This document shows positions 14,881 through 24,165 of a stretch of 64,000 nt of DNA, in pieces (the first letter of the stretch is position 1; each line of letters starts with the position of its first letter). The DNA comes from Limivicinus sp963617275 (GTDB taxonomy: Bacteria > Bacillota > Clostridia > Oscillospirales > Oscillospiraceae). The translations under genes and the position numbers were made by a program. Under the pieces are notes generated by a model. That model did no database searches. It was not told the origin of the DNA and saw nothing but the letters and a program-made list of their open reading frames with translations. The stretch lies in the NCBI GenBank assembly GCA_963617275.1, contig CAVENX010000019.1, positions 129,404-193,403 on the forward strand, in the 5' to 3' direction.

Positions 14881-15087
14881 ATGGCAGAACTCAACGAAAA
14901 AGAAATGAATGAAGTCAGCGGCGGTGCGGCAAGCCCCTATTTCACCTATACTGTAGTATTCGGTGATACGCTCAGCGGTATCGCGGTTCGTTTCCATACC
15001 ACGGTCGCAACTCTTCAGAGACTCAACAACATCCCCGACCCCGACAAGATCAAAGTCGGTCAGGTTCTCCTCGTTCCGAGAGCGTAA
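14881..15087 (+). CDS. LysM peptide 2 with bacteriocin-type double-glycine leader
   Basis: 68 residues, same length and layout as peptide 1. The leader MAELNEKEMNEVSGG is followed by AASPYF and one LysM domain: YTVVFGDTLSGIAVRFHTTV, LQRLNNIPDPDKIKVGQVLL, VPRA. RBS TTAGGAGGA precedes the ATG. It is closer to the LysM consensus than peptide 1 (GDTLSGIA). The mature product would be ~53 residues after cleavage at GG. It may be a secreted wall-binding or glycan-binding factor; no bacteriocin function is shown. A terminator follows at once. Confidence 0.85.
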   Translation: MAELNEKEMNEVSGGAASPYFTYTVVFGDTLSGIAVRFHTTVATLQRLNNIPDPDKIKVGQVLLVPRA

Positions 15088-15101
15088 CAATATAACATAA
15101 C

Positions 15102-15128
15102 AAAAAACCGCCGTGAGGCGGTTTTTTT
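15102..15128. terminator. Bidirectional terminator
   Basis: AAAAAACCGCC-GTGA-GGCGGTTTTTTT between the LysM peptide 2 gene and the convergent Ptb-like gene. Confidence 0.85.
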
Positions 15129-15136
15129 CAAAGCAT

Positions 15137-16069
15137 TTATTTGCCCTGTTTTTCCTTTATCATTGCGGCGCAGGCGGCGAGGGAGAGGAAAGTATCCTCG
15201 GGGGCTTCGCTGCGGCCGGAGATGGATACGGGAACCTTTGTACCCATGAGCACGCCGAAGGCGCGTGCACCCGCGTTCATTTCAAGAACCTTGACGATAA
15301 GGTTTCCGGAGAGAAGATTCGGAACGACAATGCCGTCAAATTCCCCGCAGTATGGGCAGTCATAACCCTTGAGGCGCGCCGCTTCCTTGCTGATGATGAG
15401 GTCGTAGGAGATGGGACCGACAAGCTCACAGTCGGCGATTGGATGAGCCTTGTGATCGCGCACTATGGTCTGATCCTCAACCGTGTCCCTCATATGGAAG
15501 GCGGGGGACTCGATAAGCGCCAGAAGCGCGATGTTCGGATGCTCCACACCGAGGAGGTTGAGCGCCTTGACGAGGTTTACCGCGACTTTTTTTCGCGCAT
15601 CTGCCGGAGGATTGAAGAGCAGCGTGACGTCGGACACGCCCAGAAGCTTGTCATAGCCCGGAATTTTCAGAAATACGACATGCGTTACCAGTGAATCCTC
15701 ATCTATGAAGTGATTCAATTTGTTCAGAACCGGCAGGAGAAAATCACGCGTCTGTGTGTTTCCTCGCACAAGCACATCGCCGCTTCCGGCGTTTATCATC
15801 TCGATAGAAAACTGCACGGGGTTTATGCTTGCGTCAATGGGCAGCAGGTCGAATCTTCTGTCGGAGAAGCCGAGACTGTCCAGCGAGGCACGTATCTTTC
15901 TTTCGTTTCCGACGAGAACGGGATAAACAAATCCCGCATCCTGCGCGGCAAAAAGACCCTTGAGGATGTTTTCCGCGTTGGCGCCGGCGACGACCGCCCT
16001 GATCGGCTTGTCGAGCGATTTTGCCTTTTCGATGATCGGATCAAATTCTTTGTCAAATTTCAGTTCCAC
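15137..16069 (-). CDS. Phosphate acetyl/butyryltransferase family protein (Ptb-like)
   Basis: 310 residues, the usual length of phosphate butyryltransferase. Family segments: IIEKAKSLDKPIRAVVAGA, AGFVYPVLVGNERKI, VLVRGNTQTRDFLLPVLN, VTLLFNPPADARKK and CEFDGIVVPNL-like YCGEFDGIVVPNLLSGN. The reaction would be acyl-CoA + phosphate to acyl-phosphate + CoA. No butyrate kinase gene is adjacent, so the partner and true acyl group are unknown. A strong promoter is at 16180-16208. Confidence 0.85.
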   Translation of the reverse strand: MELKFDKEFDPIIEKAKSLDKPIRAVVAGANAENILKGLFAAQDAGFVYPVLVGNERKIRASLDSLGFSDRRFDLLPIDASINPVQFSIEMINAGSGDVLVRGNTQTRDFLLPVLNKLNHFIDEDSLVTHVVFLKIPGYDKLLGVSDVTLLFNPPADARKKVAVNLVKALNLLGVEHPNIALLALIESPAFHMRDTVEDQTIVRDHKAHPIADCELVGPISYDLIISKEAARLKGYDCPYCGEFDGIVVPNLLSGNLIVKVLEMNAGARAFGVLMGTKVPVSISGRSEAPEDTFLSLAACAAMIKEKQGK

Positions 16070-16179
16070 AAGTAAACCTCCCTGAAAGACGTGGATAATG
16101 CTGTCCGCTGCCCTGAAAAATGTGCATAGCGAACAAAAAACGATTTTTTCATGGCTGTTAAATTACACTTTACTGTATA

Positions 16180-16208
16180 ATTTTACCTTGAGACCTTTGA
16201 AATGTCAA
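16180..16208 (-). promoter_or_regulatory. Promoter of Ptb-like gene
   Basis: On the minus strand: TTGACA (16203-16208), 17 bp, TAAAAT (16180-16185). Confidence 0.75.
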
Positions 16209-16273
16209 TGCAAAAAAACGTATATTTTTCCTCGAAAAAAATGCGGAGATTTTAAAATCGGAACAATTATTTG

Positions 16274-16302
16274 TTGAAATTGATTTGTATATCGTTTATA
16301 AT
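16274..16302 (+). promoter_or_regulatory. Promoter of glnS
   Basis: TTGAAA (16274-16279), 17 bp, TATAAT (16297-16302). The transcript leader is only ~33 nt, which leaves no room for a T-box. Confidence 0.8.
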
Positions 16303-16341
16303 ATGACGTAATTGTTTTACAAAAAGGGACGGTCACAGAAG

Positions 16342-18027
16342 ATGGAAGAAATAAGCAGAAATTTTATTGACGATTTTATAGTGGAGGATCTTTCCGCGGG
16401 GCACCGCTGCGAGGGAATGAAGGTTCATACCCGTTTCCCACCAGAGCCTAACGGCTATCTCCATATTGGCCACTGCAAGGCGCTTACGATAGATTTCGGC
16501 ACCGCTGAGCGGTTCGGCGGCATATGCAACCTGCGTATGGACGATACCAATCCCGCAAAGGAAGATACCGAGTTCGTCGAGGCTATTCAGGAAGATATCC
16601 ACTGGCTGGGCTTTGACTGGGGCGACAGGTTTTATTACGGCTCCGATTATTTTGAAAAGACCTATGAGTACGCGCTTGAGCTTATAAACAAGGGACTTGC
16701 CTATGTGTGTGAGCTTACACCCGAGCAGTTCAGGGAGTACCGCGGCGATATTTCGCATCCTGCGGTAAGCCCGTGGCGCGACAGACCCATTGAAGAAAGC
16801 CTTGACCTTTTCAAACGCATGAGAGCAGGTGAATTTGAGGAGGGAAAGTATACTCTCCGCGCAAAGATCGATCTTGCCAGCGGCAATTTCAATATGCGTG
16901 ACCCTGTCCTTTACCGCATAAGGTATATTGAGCATCACCGCCAGGGTACAAAGTGGTGTATTTTCCCGATGTATGACTTTGCCCACCCTATTCAGGACGC
17001 GCTCGAGGGGATCACCCATTCCCTATGCTCTCTTGAATATGAAGCGCACAGACCGCTTTACGACTGGGTCGTTTCCAATGTCTCTATCCCGTACCACAAA
17101 CCCCGCCAGATCGAGTTTGCGCGTCTTGGCATCAACTATACGGTCATGTCCAAGCGCAAGCTCAGAAAGCTCGTCGAGGAAGGACGCGTAAGCGGCTGGG
17201 ACGATCCGCGTATGCCGACTCTCTGCGGCCTGAGAAGGAGAGGCTACACCGCTGCATCCATCCGCAATTTCTGCGAGAGGATAGGCGTTTCAAAGGTTGA
17301 TTCGACCGTTGATTGGGCGCTGCTTGAAAGCTGCCTGAGAGACGATCTCAATGCAAACGCAAAGCGCGTTATGGCGGTTCTCAACCCGGTCAAGCTCATT
17401 GTCACAAACTACCCCGAGGGGCAGACGGAAATGCTCGAGACGGAGAACAACCCGCTCGATGAGTCCGCCGGTACGAGGCAGATAAGCTTCTCACGGGAAC
17501 TGTACATCGAGTCGGAGGATTTCATGGAGACGGCGGCGCCCAAGTACAAGCGCCTTTACCCGGGCAATGAAGTTCGCCTCAAGGGCGCATATCTTGTGAC
17601 ATGCACCGGCTGCAAGAAGGATGAGAACGGCAAAGTCGTTGAAGTATACTGTGAGTATGACCCCGAAAGCCGCGGCGGCAACCCTGCCGACGGACGAAAG
17701 GTCAAGGGCGCGACCATACATTGGGTGAACGTGCTTGACTGCGCCGACGCTGAGGTTCGCCTTTATGACTACCTCTTTACTGATCCCGATCCCGACGGTC
17801 CGGACAAGGATTTCCTTGATTATCTCAATCCCGACAGCCTTATCGTCCTTAAAAACTGCAAGGTCGAGGCAGGACTTGCCAAACTGCCTATGCCTGAGCA
17901 CGGGAAAAATTCCGAGGGCTTCCAGTTCATGCGTCAGGGCTACTTCTGCCTTGATAACAGAGACGCCGCCCCAGGACATCTGGTCTTCAACCGTTCAGTC
18001 GCGCTTAAAGACAGCTTCAGAAAATAA
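16342..18027 (+). CDS. glnS: Glutaminyl-tRNA synthetase
   Basis: Class I aminoacyl-tRNA synthetase of 561 residues charging tRNA-Gln with glutamine. HIGH motif in NGYLHIGHCKA (~residue 44) and KMSKS-like VMSKRKL (~residue 275). GlnRS-specific MDDTNPAKED and FPMYDFAHPIQDALEGITHS are present, with a full C-terminal anticodon-binding domain. Start MEEISRN at 16342 is preferred over an upstream TTG at 16312. Having GlnRS means this organism need not make Gln-tRNA by the GatCAB route. A terminator follows. Confidence 0.97.
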   Translation: MEEISRNFIDDFIVEDLSAGHRCEGMKVHTRFPPEPNGYLHIGHCKALTIDFGTAERFGGICNLRMDDTNPAKEDTEFVEAIQEDIHWLGFDWGDRFYYGSDYFEKTYEYALELINKGLAYVCELTPEQFREYRGDISHPAVSPWRDRPIEESLDLFKRMRAGEFEEGKYTLRAKIDLASGNFNMRDPVLYRIRYIEHHRQGTKWCIFPMYDFAHPIQDALEGITHSLCSLEYEAHRPLYDWVVSNVSIPYHKPRQIEFARLGINYTVMSKRKLRKLVEEGRVSGWDDPRMPTLCGLRRRGYTAASIRNFCERIGVSKVDSTVDWALLESCLRDDLNANAKRVMAVLNPVKLIVTNYPEGQTEMLETENNPLDESAGTRQISFSRELYIESEDFMETAAPKYKRLYPGNEVRLKGAYLVTCTGCKKDENGKVVEVYCEYDPESRGGNPADGRKVKGATIHWVNVLDCADAEVRLYDYLFTDPDPDGPDKDFLDYLNPDSLIVLKNCKVEAGLAKLPMPEHGKNSEGFQFMRQGYFCLDNRDAAPGHLVFNRSVALKDSFRK

Positions 18028-18031
18028 TACG

Positions 18032-18076
18032 AAAAAACAACGTGCTTCAGAGAAATTTGCTGAAGCACGTTGTTTT
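18032..18076. terminator. Terminator between glnS and ABC permease (convergent)
   Basis: ACAACGTGCTTCAG pairs with CTGAAGCACGTTGT, followed by TTTT on the plus strand and preceded by AAAAAA for the minus strand. Confidence 0.85.
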
Positions 18077-18108
18077 TGTGAAAGAATTTTTTGATCGTGC
18101 GGTGCAGA

Positions 18109-18939
18109 TCATTCCTTTACCGCACCGCTTGCCATGCCCTTTACAAGGTTTTTTGATACGCAGGCGGTGAAAATGATCATTGGTACCATCATCAGAACGG
18201 CATATGCGCCAAGCTGCCCCCACATTATTCCGTCGTCGGTTTTCACCTGTGCGGCAAGCACAGGGAGAGTCGGCGATTTTGTCATTGTAAGAGCCATTGG
18301 AATGGTAAGATCATTCCATGAAAGACTGAACGAAAAAATTGATGTGGCCGCGATTCCGGGTGCTGCCAGAGGCAGGATGATTTTGTAAAACGACTGAAAT
18401 CTGGTGCATCCGTCAATCTCGGCGGCCTCCTCAAGGTTTTGCGGCAGTCCCTTGAAAAAACCCTGCAGCAGCCACGTTGAGAGGGGAATATTCAGTGCAA
18501 TAAACGGCATTATGATCCCTATTTGTGAATCGTATATACCTATTTTCTGCCAAATCATGTAAAGCGGAACGACAATGGCTATGGGCGGGATCATACGCAT
18601 CCCAAGAATCGCATAATTGATTGCCGTTTTGCCTCTTACATTGAGACGTGAAAGCGAATAAGCAGACAGACAGGAGATCGCAAGAGCGGCCGAAACGCTG
18701 ATAAGAGTGGAAACCACAGAGTTTTTCAGGCATTTGGTAAAAGACATATATCCGTTCGAATCGGAAAAAATTGCTTTGAAATTATCAAGCGTAGGCCTGA
18801 AAAATGCCGTATTTCGCGTAATATCACTGGTGCTCTTGATTGAAAAAGAAAAGATATACAACAGCGGTGCGAGTACGATCACACACAGGAAAACTGAAAT
18901 CACTGCATATACTATGCTGCTACAATATTTTTTCTTCAT
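18109..18939 (-). CDS. Sugar-type ABC transporter permease, MalG/CarB-like
   Basis: 276 residues with six predicted membrane segments. The EAA motif that docks the ATPase reads EEAAEIDGCTRFQSFYKIILP (~residues 188-206). It fits the MalG/UgpE class of the CUT1 family. It is the last gene of a five-gene minus-strand cluster: binding protein, permease, two FAD oxidoreductases, this permease. No ATPase gene is nearby, so a shared MsmK-type ATPase is probably used. The substrate is unknown. Confidence 0.9.
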   Translation of the reverse strand: MKKKYCSSIVYAVISVFLCVIVLAPLLYIFSFSIKSTSDITRNTAFFRPTLDNFKAIFSDSNGYMSFTKCLKNSVVSTLISVSAALAISCLSAYSLSRLNVRGKTAINYAILGMRMIPPIAIVVPLYMIWQKIGIYDSQIGIIMPFIALNIPLSTWLLQGFFKGLPQNLEEAAEIDGCTRFQSFYKIILPLAAPGIAATSIFSFSLSWNDLTIPMALTMTKSPTLPVLAAQVKTDDGIMWGQLGAYAVLMMVPMIIFTACVSKNLVKGMASGAVKE

Positions 18940-19008
18940 ATTGATCCTCCATTCGATCTCCGCGTGAGCGGTGCACCAGACGGTTTTTCATAATTACTGT
19001 ACTGCTTT

Positions 19009-20460
19009 TCATAAAGAGATCACAACGTTTCTGCTGATAAGTATATTCTGAAGCTCTTTAACAGGAATGTCCTGAACGGGGATATCTTTCTGTGCTGCCA
19101 TTGCGGCTGCGGTTCCGGCCGCTTCGCCGGAAACCATGCAGACAGGCTCACCGCGGATAGAGCCGAGGGCGTCCCTGTCTACCGACATGCAGCGGCCGGA
19201 AACGAGAAGATTTTCCACGGTCTTGGGGACAATGGAGCGGTAGGGAATCTCCGTCCCGATCGGGATGGGAGCTTCCGTCCATTTTCTGCCGCCGGATATT
19301 TCATTCTGCGCACCGCCGCCGGTCGAATGGACGTTCATTGCTCGTCCTGTTACGCCAATGCTGTCTTCAAATCTCGCGTTTGAGAGAATATCCTCTCTGG
19401 AGAGCACATACTCACCGTCAAGTCTGCGTGATTCGCGTGTACCGAGCGCTGAAGCTGAATAAACCATATGGCAGTCTTCAAATCCCGGAACGTACTTGCG
19501 CATGAATTTCAGAATGCCCGGAAGCTGGTTCATACGGATATCCATCTCTGCTTTTGACACATCGTCGCCGTTCGTGAGGTCGATACCATAGGCCATGTCC
19601 ACAAGAAGTTTGCAGGTGTTCTGAGGAAGCATGCTGGTCTGTATATCAAATATCGGTATTGCAATGTCATATTCGCAGCCGAGGGGAGGCGGATAATCAT
19701 TCTGACCGCCCGCTTTGACAAGCAGCTTTTGCAGTCCCATAAGTGAAATGGGCAGCCCATTATCATACATTTCCTGCCATTTGCCTATTCTTCCTATATC
19801 AAGATCGTCCGGATTTTCTTTGTAGTAATCCAGAAGTTTTTGTATATGTACATTACCAAGTACCATATAAATCGTGAGCGGCATACAGCGGTGGGTATCA
19901 TCGGTGCCCATATTGAAAGCCGCACCTGACCATTCGATAAGATCGCCGTCGGCGGAAGCGTCCACAAACGCCTTGGCGTATACATGAACTTCACCGGATT
20001 TGTTGGCAACTTTTACAAAGTCGATTTTACCGCCGTTCATTTCAAGGCCGAACACAAAAGAATCGACAAGTATGTCAACGCCGCTTTCCAGACACATTCT
20101 GAAGAGGAGAGGGATCATGACTTCCGGATCAAACTCAACTCTCATCGGAGGATCGTTGATATCAGTATAAGCGCCGCCTGCTTCTTTCAGACGATTGCAC
20201 AGCTCCAGGGAGATTCCTTTGACGACGAGCGGAGTGTGTTTGTCGGTCATCAAATGACCGCCGGGACCGGCGGAATAATGTCCTTCGTGCACACGCATTC
20301 CGTGAAAACCTGTAACAAGTCCGGAGGTCATCATGCCGCCCAGATAAGCCTGCTTTTCGATTATCAGTGTTTTTGCACCGCTCCTTGCGGCGGCAAGCGC
20401 AGCGCCTATTCCCGCGGGACCGCTGCCGACGACAGCTACATCATAGTATTTTCTGACCAT
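19009..20460 (-). CDS. FAD-dependent oxidoreductase (FAD_oxidored type), paralogue 2
   Basis: 483 residues. The Rossmann dinucleotide motif is VVGSGPAGIGAALAAARSGA (~residues 8-27), followed by IIEKQAYLGGMMTSG. Further family motifs are VDASADGDLI, the GTRESRRLDGEY segment, and the C-terminal VSGRCMSVDRDALGSIRGEP FAD-closing segment. Such PF12831 enzymes oxidise or reduce small organic substrates in the cytosol. Start MVRKYYDV has GGGAGG upstream. It lies 13 bp after its close paralogue and between two sugar permease genes, implying action on the imported compound. Confidence 0.87.
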   Translation of the reverse strand: MVRKYYDVAVVGSGPAGIGAALAAARSGAKTLIIEKQAYLGGMMTSGLVTGFHGMRVHEGHYSAGPGGHLMTDKHTPLVVKGISLELCNRLKEAGGAYTDINDPPMRVEFDPEVMIPLLFRMCLESGVDILVDSFVFGLEMNGGKIDFVKVANKSGEVHVYAKAFVDASADGDLIEWSGAAFNMGTDDTHRCMPLTIYMVLGNVHIQKLLDYYKENPDDLDIGRIGKWQEMYDNGLPISLMGLQKLLVKAGGQNDYPPPLGCEYDIAIPIFDIQTSMLPQNTCKLLVDMAYGIDLTNGDDVSKAEMDIRMNQLPGILKFMRKYVPGFEDCHMVYSASALGTRESRRLDGEYVLSREDILSNARFEDSIGVTGRAMNVHSTGGGAQNEISGGRKWTEAPIPIGTEIPYRSIVPKTVENLLVSGRCMSVDRDALGSIRGEPVCMVSGEAAGTAAAMAAQKDIPVQDIPVKELQNILISRNVVISL

Positions 20461-20473
20461 AGTAGTTCCTCCC

Positions 20474-21931
20474 TTATTTTGCATGGATAATTACATTTCT
20501 TTTGAGCAGTGTTCCTTGAAGCTCACTGATCGGGACAGCCTGCACGGAAATGTCTTCTTTTGCGGCGATAGCGGCTGCCGCACCGGCAGCCTCGCCGGTG
20601 ACCATGCAGACCGGTTCTCCTCTTATGGACCCCAGAGCGTCTCTGTCAACGGACATGCATCTGCCGCAGACGAGAAGATTCCGAACCGTTTTCGGCAGGA
20701 GAGAACGATATGGAATATCGGTGCCGATCGGATTGGGAGCTTCCGTCCATTTTCTCCCGCCCGAAATTTCGTTTTCGGCGCCGCCGCCAGTCGAATGGAC
20801 GTTCATTGCGCGGCCAGTTCTGCCGATGCTGTCATCAAAACGTGCGTTGGTAAGTATGTCGTCCTTTGTCAGGACGTATTCACCGTCAAGCCTTCTGGAC
20901 TCTCTTGTTCCGAGCAGGGGGGCGGTATAGATAACGTAGCAGTTTTCAAAACCGGGAACATATTTACGCATAAACTTCAGAATACCCGGAAGCTGGTTCA
21001 TACGTATGTCTATCTCGGCACGCGTTACATCATCGCCGTCGGTTATATCTATTCCGTATGCCATATCGGCCAGCAGTTTGCAGCAGCCATCCGGCAGCAG
21101 GCTTGTCTGAATATCAAATATAGGTATGGCGACGTCGCCTTCACATCCCAACTGACGCGGATACTCTCCGGCTTTTCCGGCTTTCAGCAGAAGCTTATGG
21201 ATACCGAGAAGGGAGATGGGCTTGCCTTCATTGAAAAGCCTCTGCCATACTTCGACCCGCCCCGTTTCGAGATCTTCCGGATTACACTTTAAATAATCCA
21301 GCACTTTTTGAAGATCGACATTGCCGAGCACCATATAAATTGTCAGCGGCATACAGCGGTGTGTGTCGTCTGTACCCATTTTAAAAGCGGAACCTGACCA
21401 TTTGATAAGATCGCCGTCAGCGGAAGCATCGACGAAGGTGTCGGCATAGATGTGGATCTCGCCGGATTTGTTTGCGGCCTTGATGTATTTTATCTTGTCA
21501 CCATCCATTTCCAGACCGTAAACAAATGTATCGACAAGTACGTCAACTCCGCTCTCTTCACACATTTTGAAAAGAAGTGTGATCATTGCCTCAGGGTCAA
21601 ATTCAACACGCATGGGCGGATTATCCTTTTCCGTAAATGCTGCATCCATTTCAAGGAGACGGTTGCAAATTTCCAGAGGAATCCCACCAACGACGAGCGG
21701 CGTATGTTTGTCGGTCATAAGATGGGCGCCCTCTCCGCGCTCGTAGTGCTTGTGGTGGATACGCATCCCATGAAAGCCTGTGACAAGCCCGGCAGTCATC
21801 ATTCCGCCGAGATAGGACTGCTTTTCAACAAGCAGCGTTTTCACGCCGGAACGCCCGGCGGCAAGGGCGGCTCCGATCCCGGCAGGTCCGCTTCCGACAA
21901 CTACCACATCATAATTTTTTTCGGTTATCAT
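20474..21931 (-). CDS. FAD-dependent oxidoreductase (FAD_oxidored type), paralogue 1
   Basis: 485 residues, clearly duplicated with the next gene: VVGSGPAGIGAALAAGRSGV, EKQSYLGGMMTAGLVTGFHG, VDASADGDLIKWSGSAFKMG and VCGRCMSVDRDALGSIRGEP. The same FAD-binding ends and the same GTRESRRLDGEY segment are kept, so both copies are probably active, perhaps on two related substrates or as a heteromer. It starts 11 bp after the MalF-like permease stop. No cysteine cluster for an Fe-S centre was seen. Confidence 0.87.
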   Translation of the reverse strand: MITEKNYDVVVVGSGPAGIGAALAAGRSGVKTLLVEKQSYLGGMMTAGLVTGFHGMRIHHKHYERGEGAHLMTDKHTPLVVGGIPLEICNRLLEMDAAFTEKDNPPMRVEFDPEAMITLLFKMCEESGVDVLVDTFVYGLEMDGDKIKYIKAANKSGEIHIYADTFVDASADGDLIKWSGSAFKMGTDDTHRCMPLTIYMVLGNVDLQKVLDYLKCNPEDLETGRVEVWQRLFNEGKPISLLGIHKLLLKAGKAGEYPRQLGCEGDVAIPIFDIQTSLLPDGCCKLLADMAYGIDITDGDDVTRAEIDIRMNQLPGILKFMRKYVPGFENCYVIYTAPLLGTRESRRLDGEYVLTKDDILTNARFDDSIGRTGRAMNVHSTGGGAENEISGGRKWTEAPNPIGTDIPYRSLLPKTVRNLLVCGRCMSVDRDALGSIRGEPVCMVTGEAAGAAAAIAAKEDISVQAVPISELQGTLLKRNVIIHAK

Positions 21932-21942
21932 ATGTCTTTTCC

Positions 21943-22827
21943 TCAATTTTCGCCTTTCATAGTGATTTTTGTATATAAAATGCTGAACACAAATGTGACC
22001 GCTATCAGTATCCAGGAAAGGGCGGAAGCATATCCGACGTGGTATTTTCCGAATGCTTCCTGATACAGCTCAAGCGAATAGAACCATGTATAATTAGCGG
22101 GGCCTCCGCCTGTAAGAACATAGGTGATAGAAAAGTTTCTCAAGGCGAATGTTGTGCGGAATATAAGAGCTACCAGCAGCACTGGCTTGATCATTGGAAT
22201 AGTTACATGGAATGTTCTCTGCAGTGAATTTGCGCCGTCAATTTTTGAAGCTTCCAAAACGTCAAGAGGGACGCTCTGCAAGCCTGCAAGGACGTTCAGC
22301 ACGACAAAGGAGGTGTTGACCCACACATCCACAAGCATAACGGCGTAAAATGCCCAATCTTTTCCTAACCAAACTTGCTTTGCCTGAGGACCGAACATAA
22401 AAGCAAGAATCCTGTTGACTGCGCCTCTGTCATAGTTCAGCAAAAACTTCCAGCAGATGGATACAATCGTCGGGGAAAGCATCATCGGCATCAGAACAAT
22501 AACCCTTACTATTTTGTTGCCCTTGAAATCTATGTTCAGGAAGGATGCGATGATAAACCCCAGGAGCATTTCAAAAGCAACGGAAACGGCGGCATATTTC
22601 AGTGTGAGCCAGATAGAGTGCCATGTATCGGAATCGGAGAAAATTTTACTGTAATTTTTTAATCCTACCCACTTAATGCTTTGCGGGACAAGATTCCATT
22701 TCATAAAACTCGCTGTAAAGCTGAAAAAAAGCGGAAAAACAAGCACGACTCCTATAAGGATAAACGCCGGCCAAATATAACGCATAGCGTATCTGCTTTC
22801 CAAGGCGAGTTTGTGTTTTCTTTGCAT
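21943..22827 (-). CDS. Sugar-type ABC transporter permease, MalF/UgpA-like
   Basis: 294 residues, six membrane segments (first one WPAFILIGVVLVFPLFFSFT). The EAA loop reads LEASKIDGANSLQRTFHVTI (~residues 199-218). It follows the binding-protein gene by 87 bp with an intercistronic hairpin. It pairs with the permease at 18109-18939, from which it is separated by the two FAD oxidoreductase genes. Confidence 0.9.
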   Translation of the reverse strand: MQRKHKLALESRYAMRYIWPAFILIGVVLVFPLFFSFTASFMKWNLVPQSIKWVGLKNYSKIFSDSDTWHSIWLTLKYAAVSVAFEMLLGFIIASFLNIDFKGNKIVRVIVLMPMMLSPTIVSICWKFLLNYDRGAVNRILAFMFGPQAKQVWLGKDWAFYAVMLVDVWVNTSFVVLNVLAGLQSVPLDVLEASKIDGANSLQRTFHVTIPMIKPVLLVALIFRTTFALRNFSITYVLTGGGPANYTWFYSLELYQEAFGKYHVGYASALSWILIAVTFVFSILYTKITMKGEN

Positions 22828-22868
22828 ATAAATACCCTCTTCGACTGAACATCAGGAACGTATTAAAG

Positions 22869-22900
22869 GGAGGGAGCAGGCGTCTGCGCCGGATCCCTCC
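22869..22900 (-). promoter_or_regulatory. Intercistronic hairpin after binding-protein gene
   Basis: GGAGGGA...TCCCTCC with an inner GC-rich part. Hairpins here commonly stabilise binding-protein mRNA and lower permease expression. Confidence 0.55.
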
Positions 22901-22914
22901 GGACGGACTAATGG

Positions 22915-24165
22915 TTATTCGTAATCTTCAAGGAGCTCCATGCACTTTTCTTCGCACTCAGCCAAAGCATCCTCTATGCTCATATCGCCGAGACAGGCGA
23001 GCTTGATGTAGAGGGCGAGCTGCTCTTCAACATCGGAAAAGAACACTTCCTGCGGACGGGCTACGGATACCTCAAGGGCGCTGTTCATGTTGACGGCTTC
23101 CGGAACAACGGCAAGATACTCTTCGTTTTCGTAAATGGAAGCTATTGTGGGTGAGTTTGAATTGCTGATCGCAAGATTGAGCTGTTCTTCGGGAGAGCCG
23201 ATAAATCTTACGAACTCGAGACATGCGTCATAATTGGAAGTATATTTGCTTATACCGACAGCCCAGCCGTCAACACAGGCAACGCCTTCGTTATTACCGC
23301 CGCGCGGGAGAAGAGGAAGAACCGCAAACTGCCCTGAATACTCACCGTCGGAAGCATTTACCGACGGGTAATGGCTTGTCCAGAGAAGCCCCATTGATGC
23401 AAGCCCGGTTTTCATCGCGTCGATCTGGTCGTTGAATGAATAAGTAAGGATATCGGGCGGGCAGCAGTCGGTTACAATTTTTTTGAACATTTCGGTTGCG
23501 GCAATACCCGCTTCACTGTTGAATGAAAAACCGTCGTGGTTCTCGTTCATGATGCTTCCGCCATAGCAGATCAAAAATTCGTACCAGGATTTTACAACGT
23601 TGCTGGGTTCTACCATGCCCATTGTCCAGCCGTATTTACCGTCGGCGGTCATTTTATGCGCGGCCTCGTAGAGATCGTCCCATGTCTGAATATCTGCCGG
23701 CTCTATTCTGAGAGAATTAAAAACGTCTTTACGGTAGACTACTACATCGCCGCCCATACGCACGGGGATGCCGACTACTTTGCCGTCTGACTCAAAAGTT
23801 TCAAGCATGCCGGGAATAAATTCGCCGAGGAATTCATCTCCAAGATCATTTTTGAGATCGAAGAGATAATCTTGGAACATGGGCACCCAAGGATCGTTGA
23901 GCGCAACAATGTCAATGTCGCTGCTTCCATGGGAAAGGCTGAGAACCTGCTTTTCGTAGACTTCGTCAATAGAGAAAAGAAGGACTTCCGTCTCAATTCC
24001 GGTTGCCTGTGTGAATCTTTCGGCAGCAGCTTGTATTGCTTTTCCGGAACCGCCGGCAGAAAAAAGCATTGTAATTTTTTCACCGGAAGCGTCTGCTGCC
24101 GCACTTACCGGCAGACAGGATATGATCATGATCAACGCTGTCATGATTGCAAGGAATTTTTTCAT
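22915..24165 (-). CDS. Extracellular solute-binding lipoprotein (sugar ABC, family 1)
   Basis: 416 residues. The signal peptide MKKFLAIMTALIMIISC carries a lipobox IISC (Cys17), so it is probably a lipoprotein; a signal peptidase I site after VSAAA is the alternative. The body follows SBP_bac_1 proteins (FTQATGIETEVLLFSIDEVY, AVGISKYTSNYDACLEFVRF). Start 24165 has TGGAGG upstream. It heads the transporter/FAD-oxidoreductase cluster. The ligand is not predictable. The divergent AraC gene is a likely regulator. Confidence 0.9.
   Translation of the reverse strand: MKKFLAIMTALIMIISCLPVSAAADASGEKITMLFSAGGSGKAIQAAAERFTQATGIETEVLLFSIDEVYEKQVLSLSHGSSDIDIVALNDPWVPMFQDYLFDLKNDLGDEFLGEFIPGMLETFESDGKVVGIPVRMGGDVVVYRKDVFNSLRIEPADIQTWDDLYEAAHKMTADGKYGWTMGMVEPSNVVKSWYEFLICYGGSIMNENHDGFSFNSEAGIAATEMFKKIVTDCCPPDILTYSFNDQIDAMKTGLASMGLLWTSHYPSVNASDGEYSGQFAVLPLLPRGGNNEGVACVDGWAVGISKYTSNYDACLEFVRFIGSPEEQLNLAISNSNSPTIASIYENEEYLAVVPEAVNMNSALEVSVARPQEVFFSDVEEQLALYIKLACLGDMSIEDALAECEEKCMELLEDYE

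Noticed and set aside
16070..16341. T-box leader for glnS
   Set aside because: The promoter leaves only a ~33-nt leader; no specifier stem or AGGGTGG motif is present.
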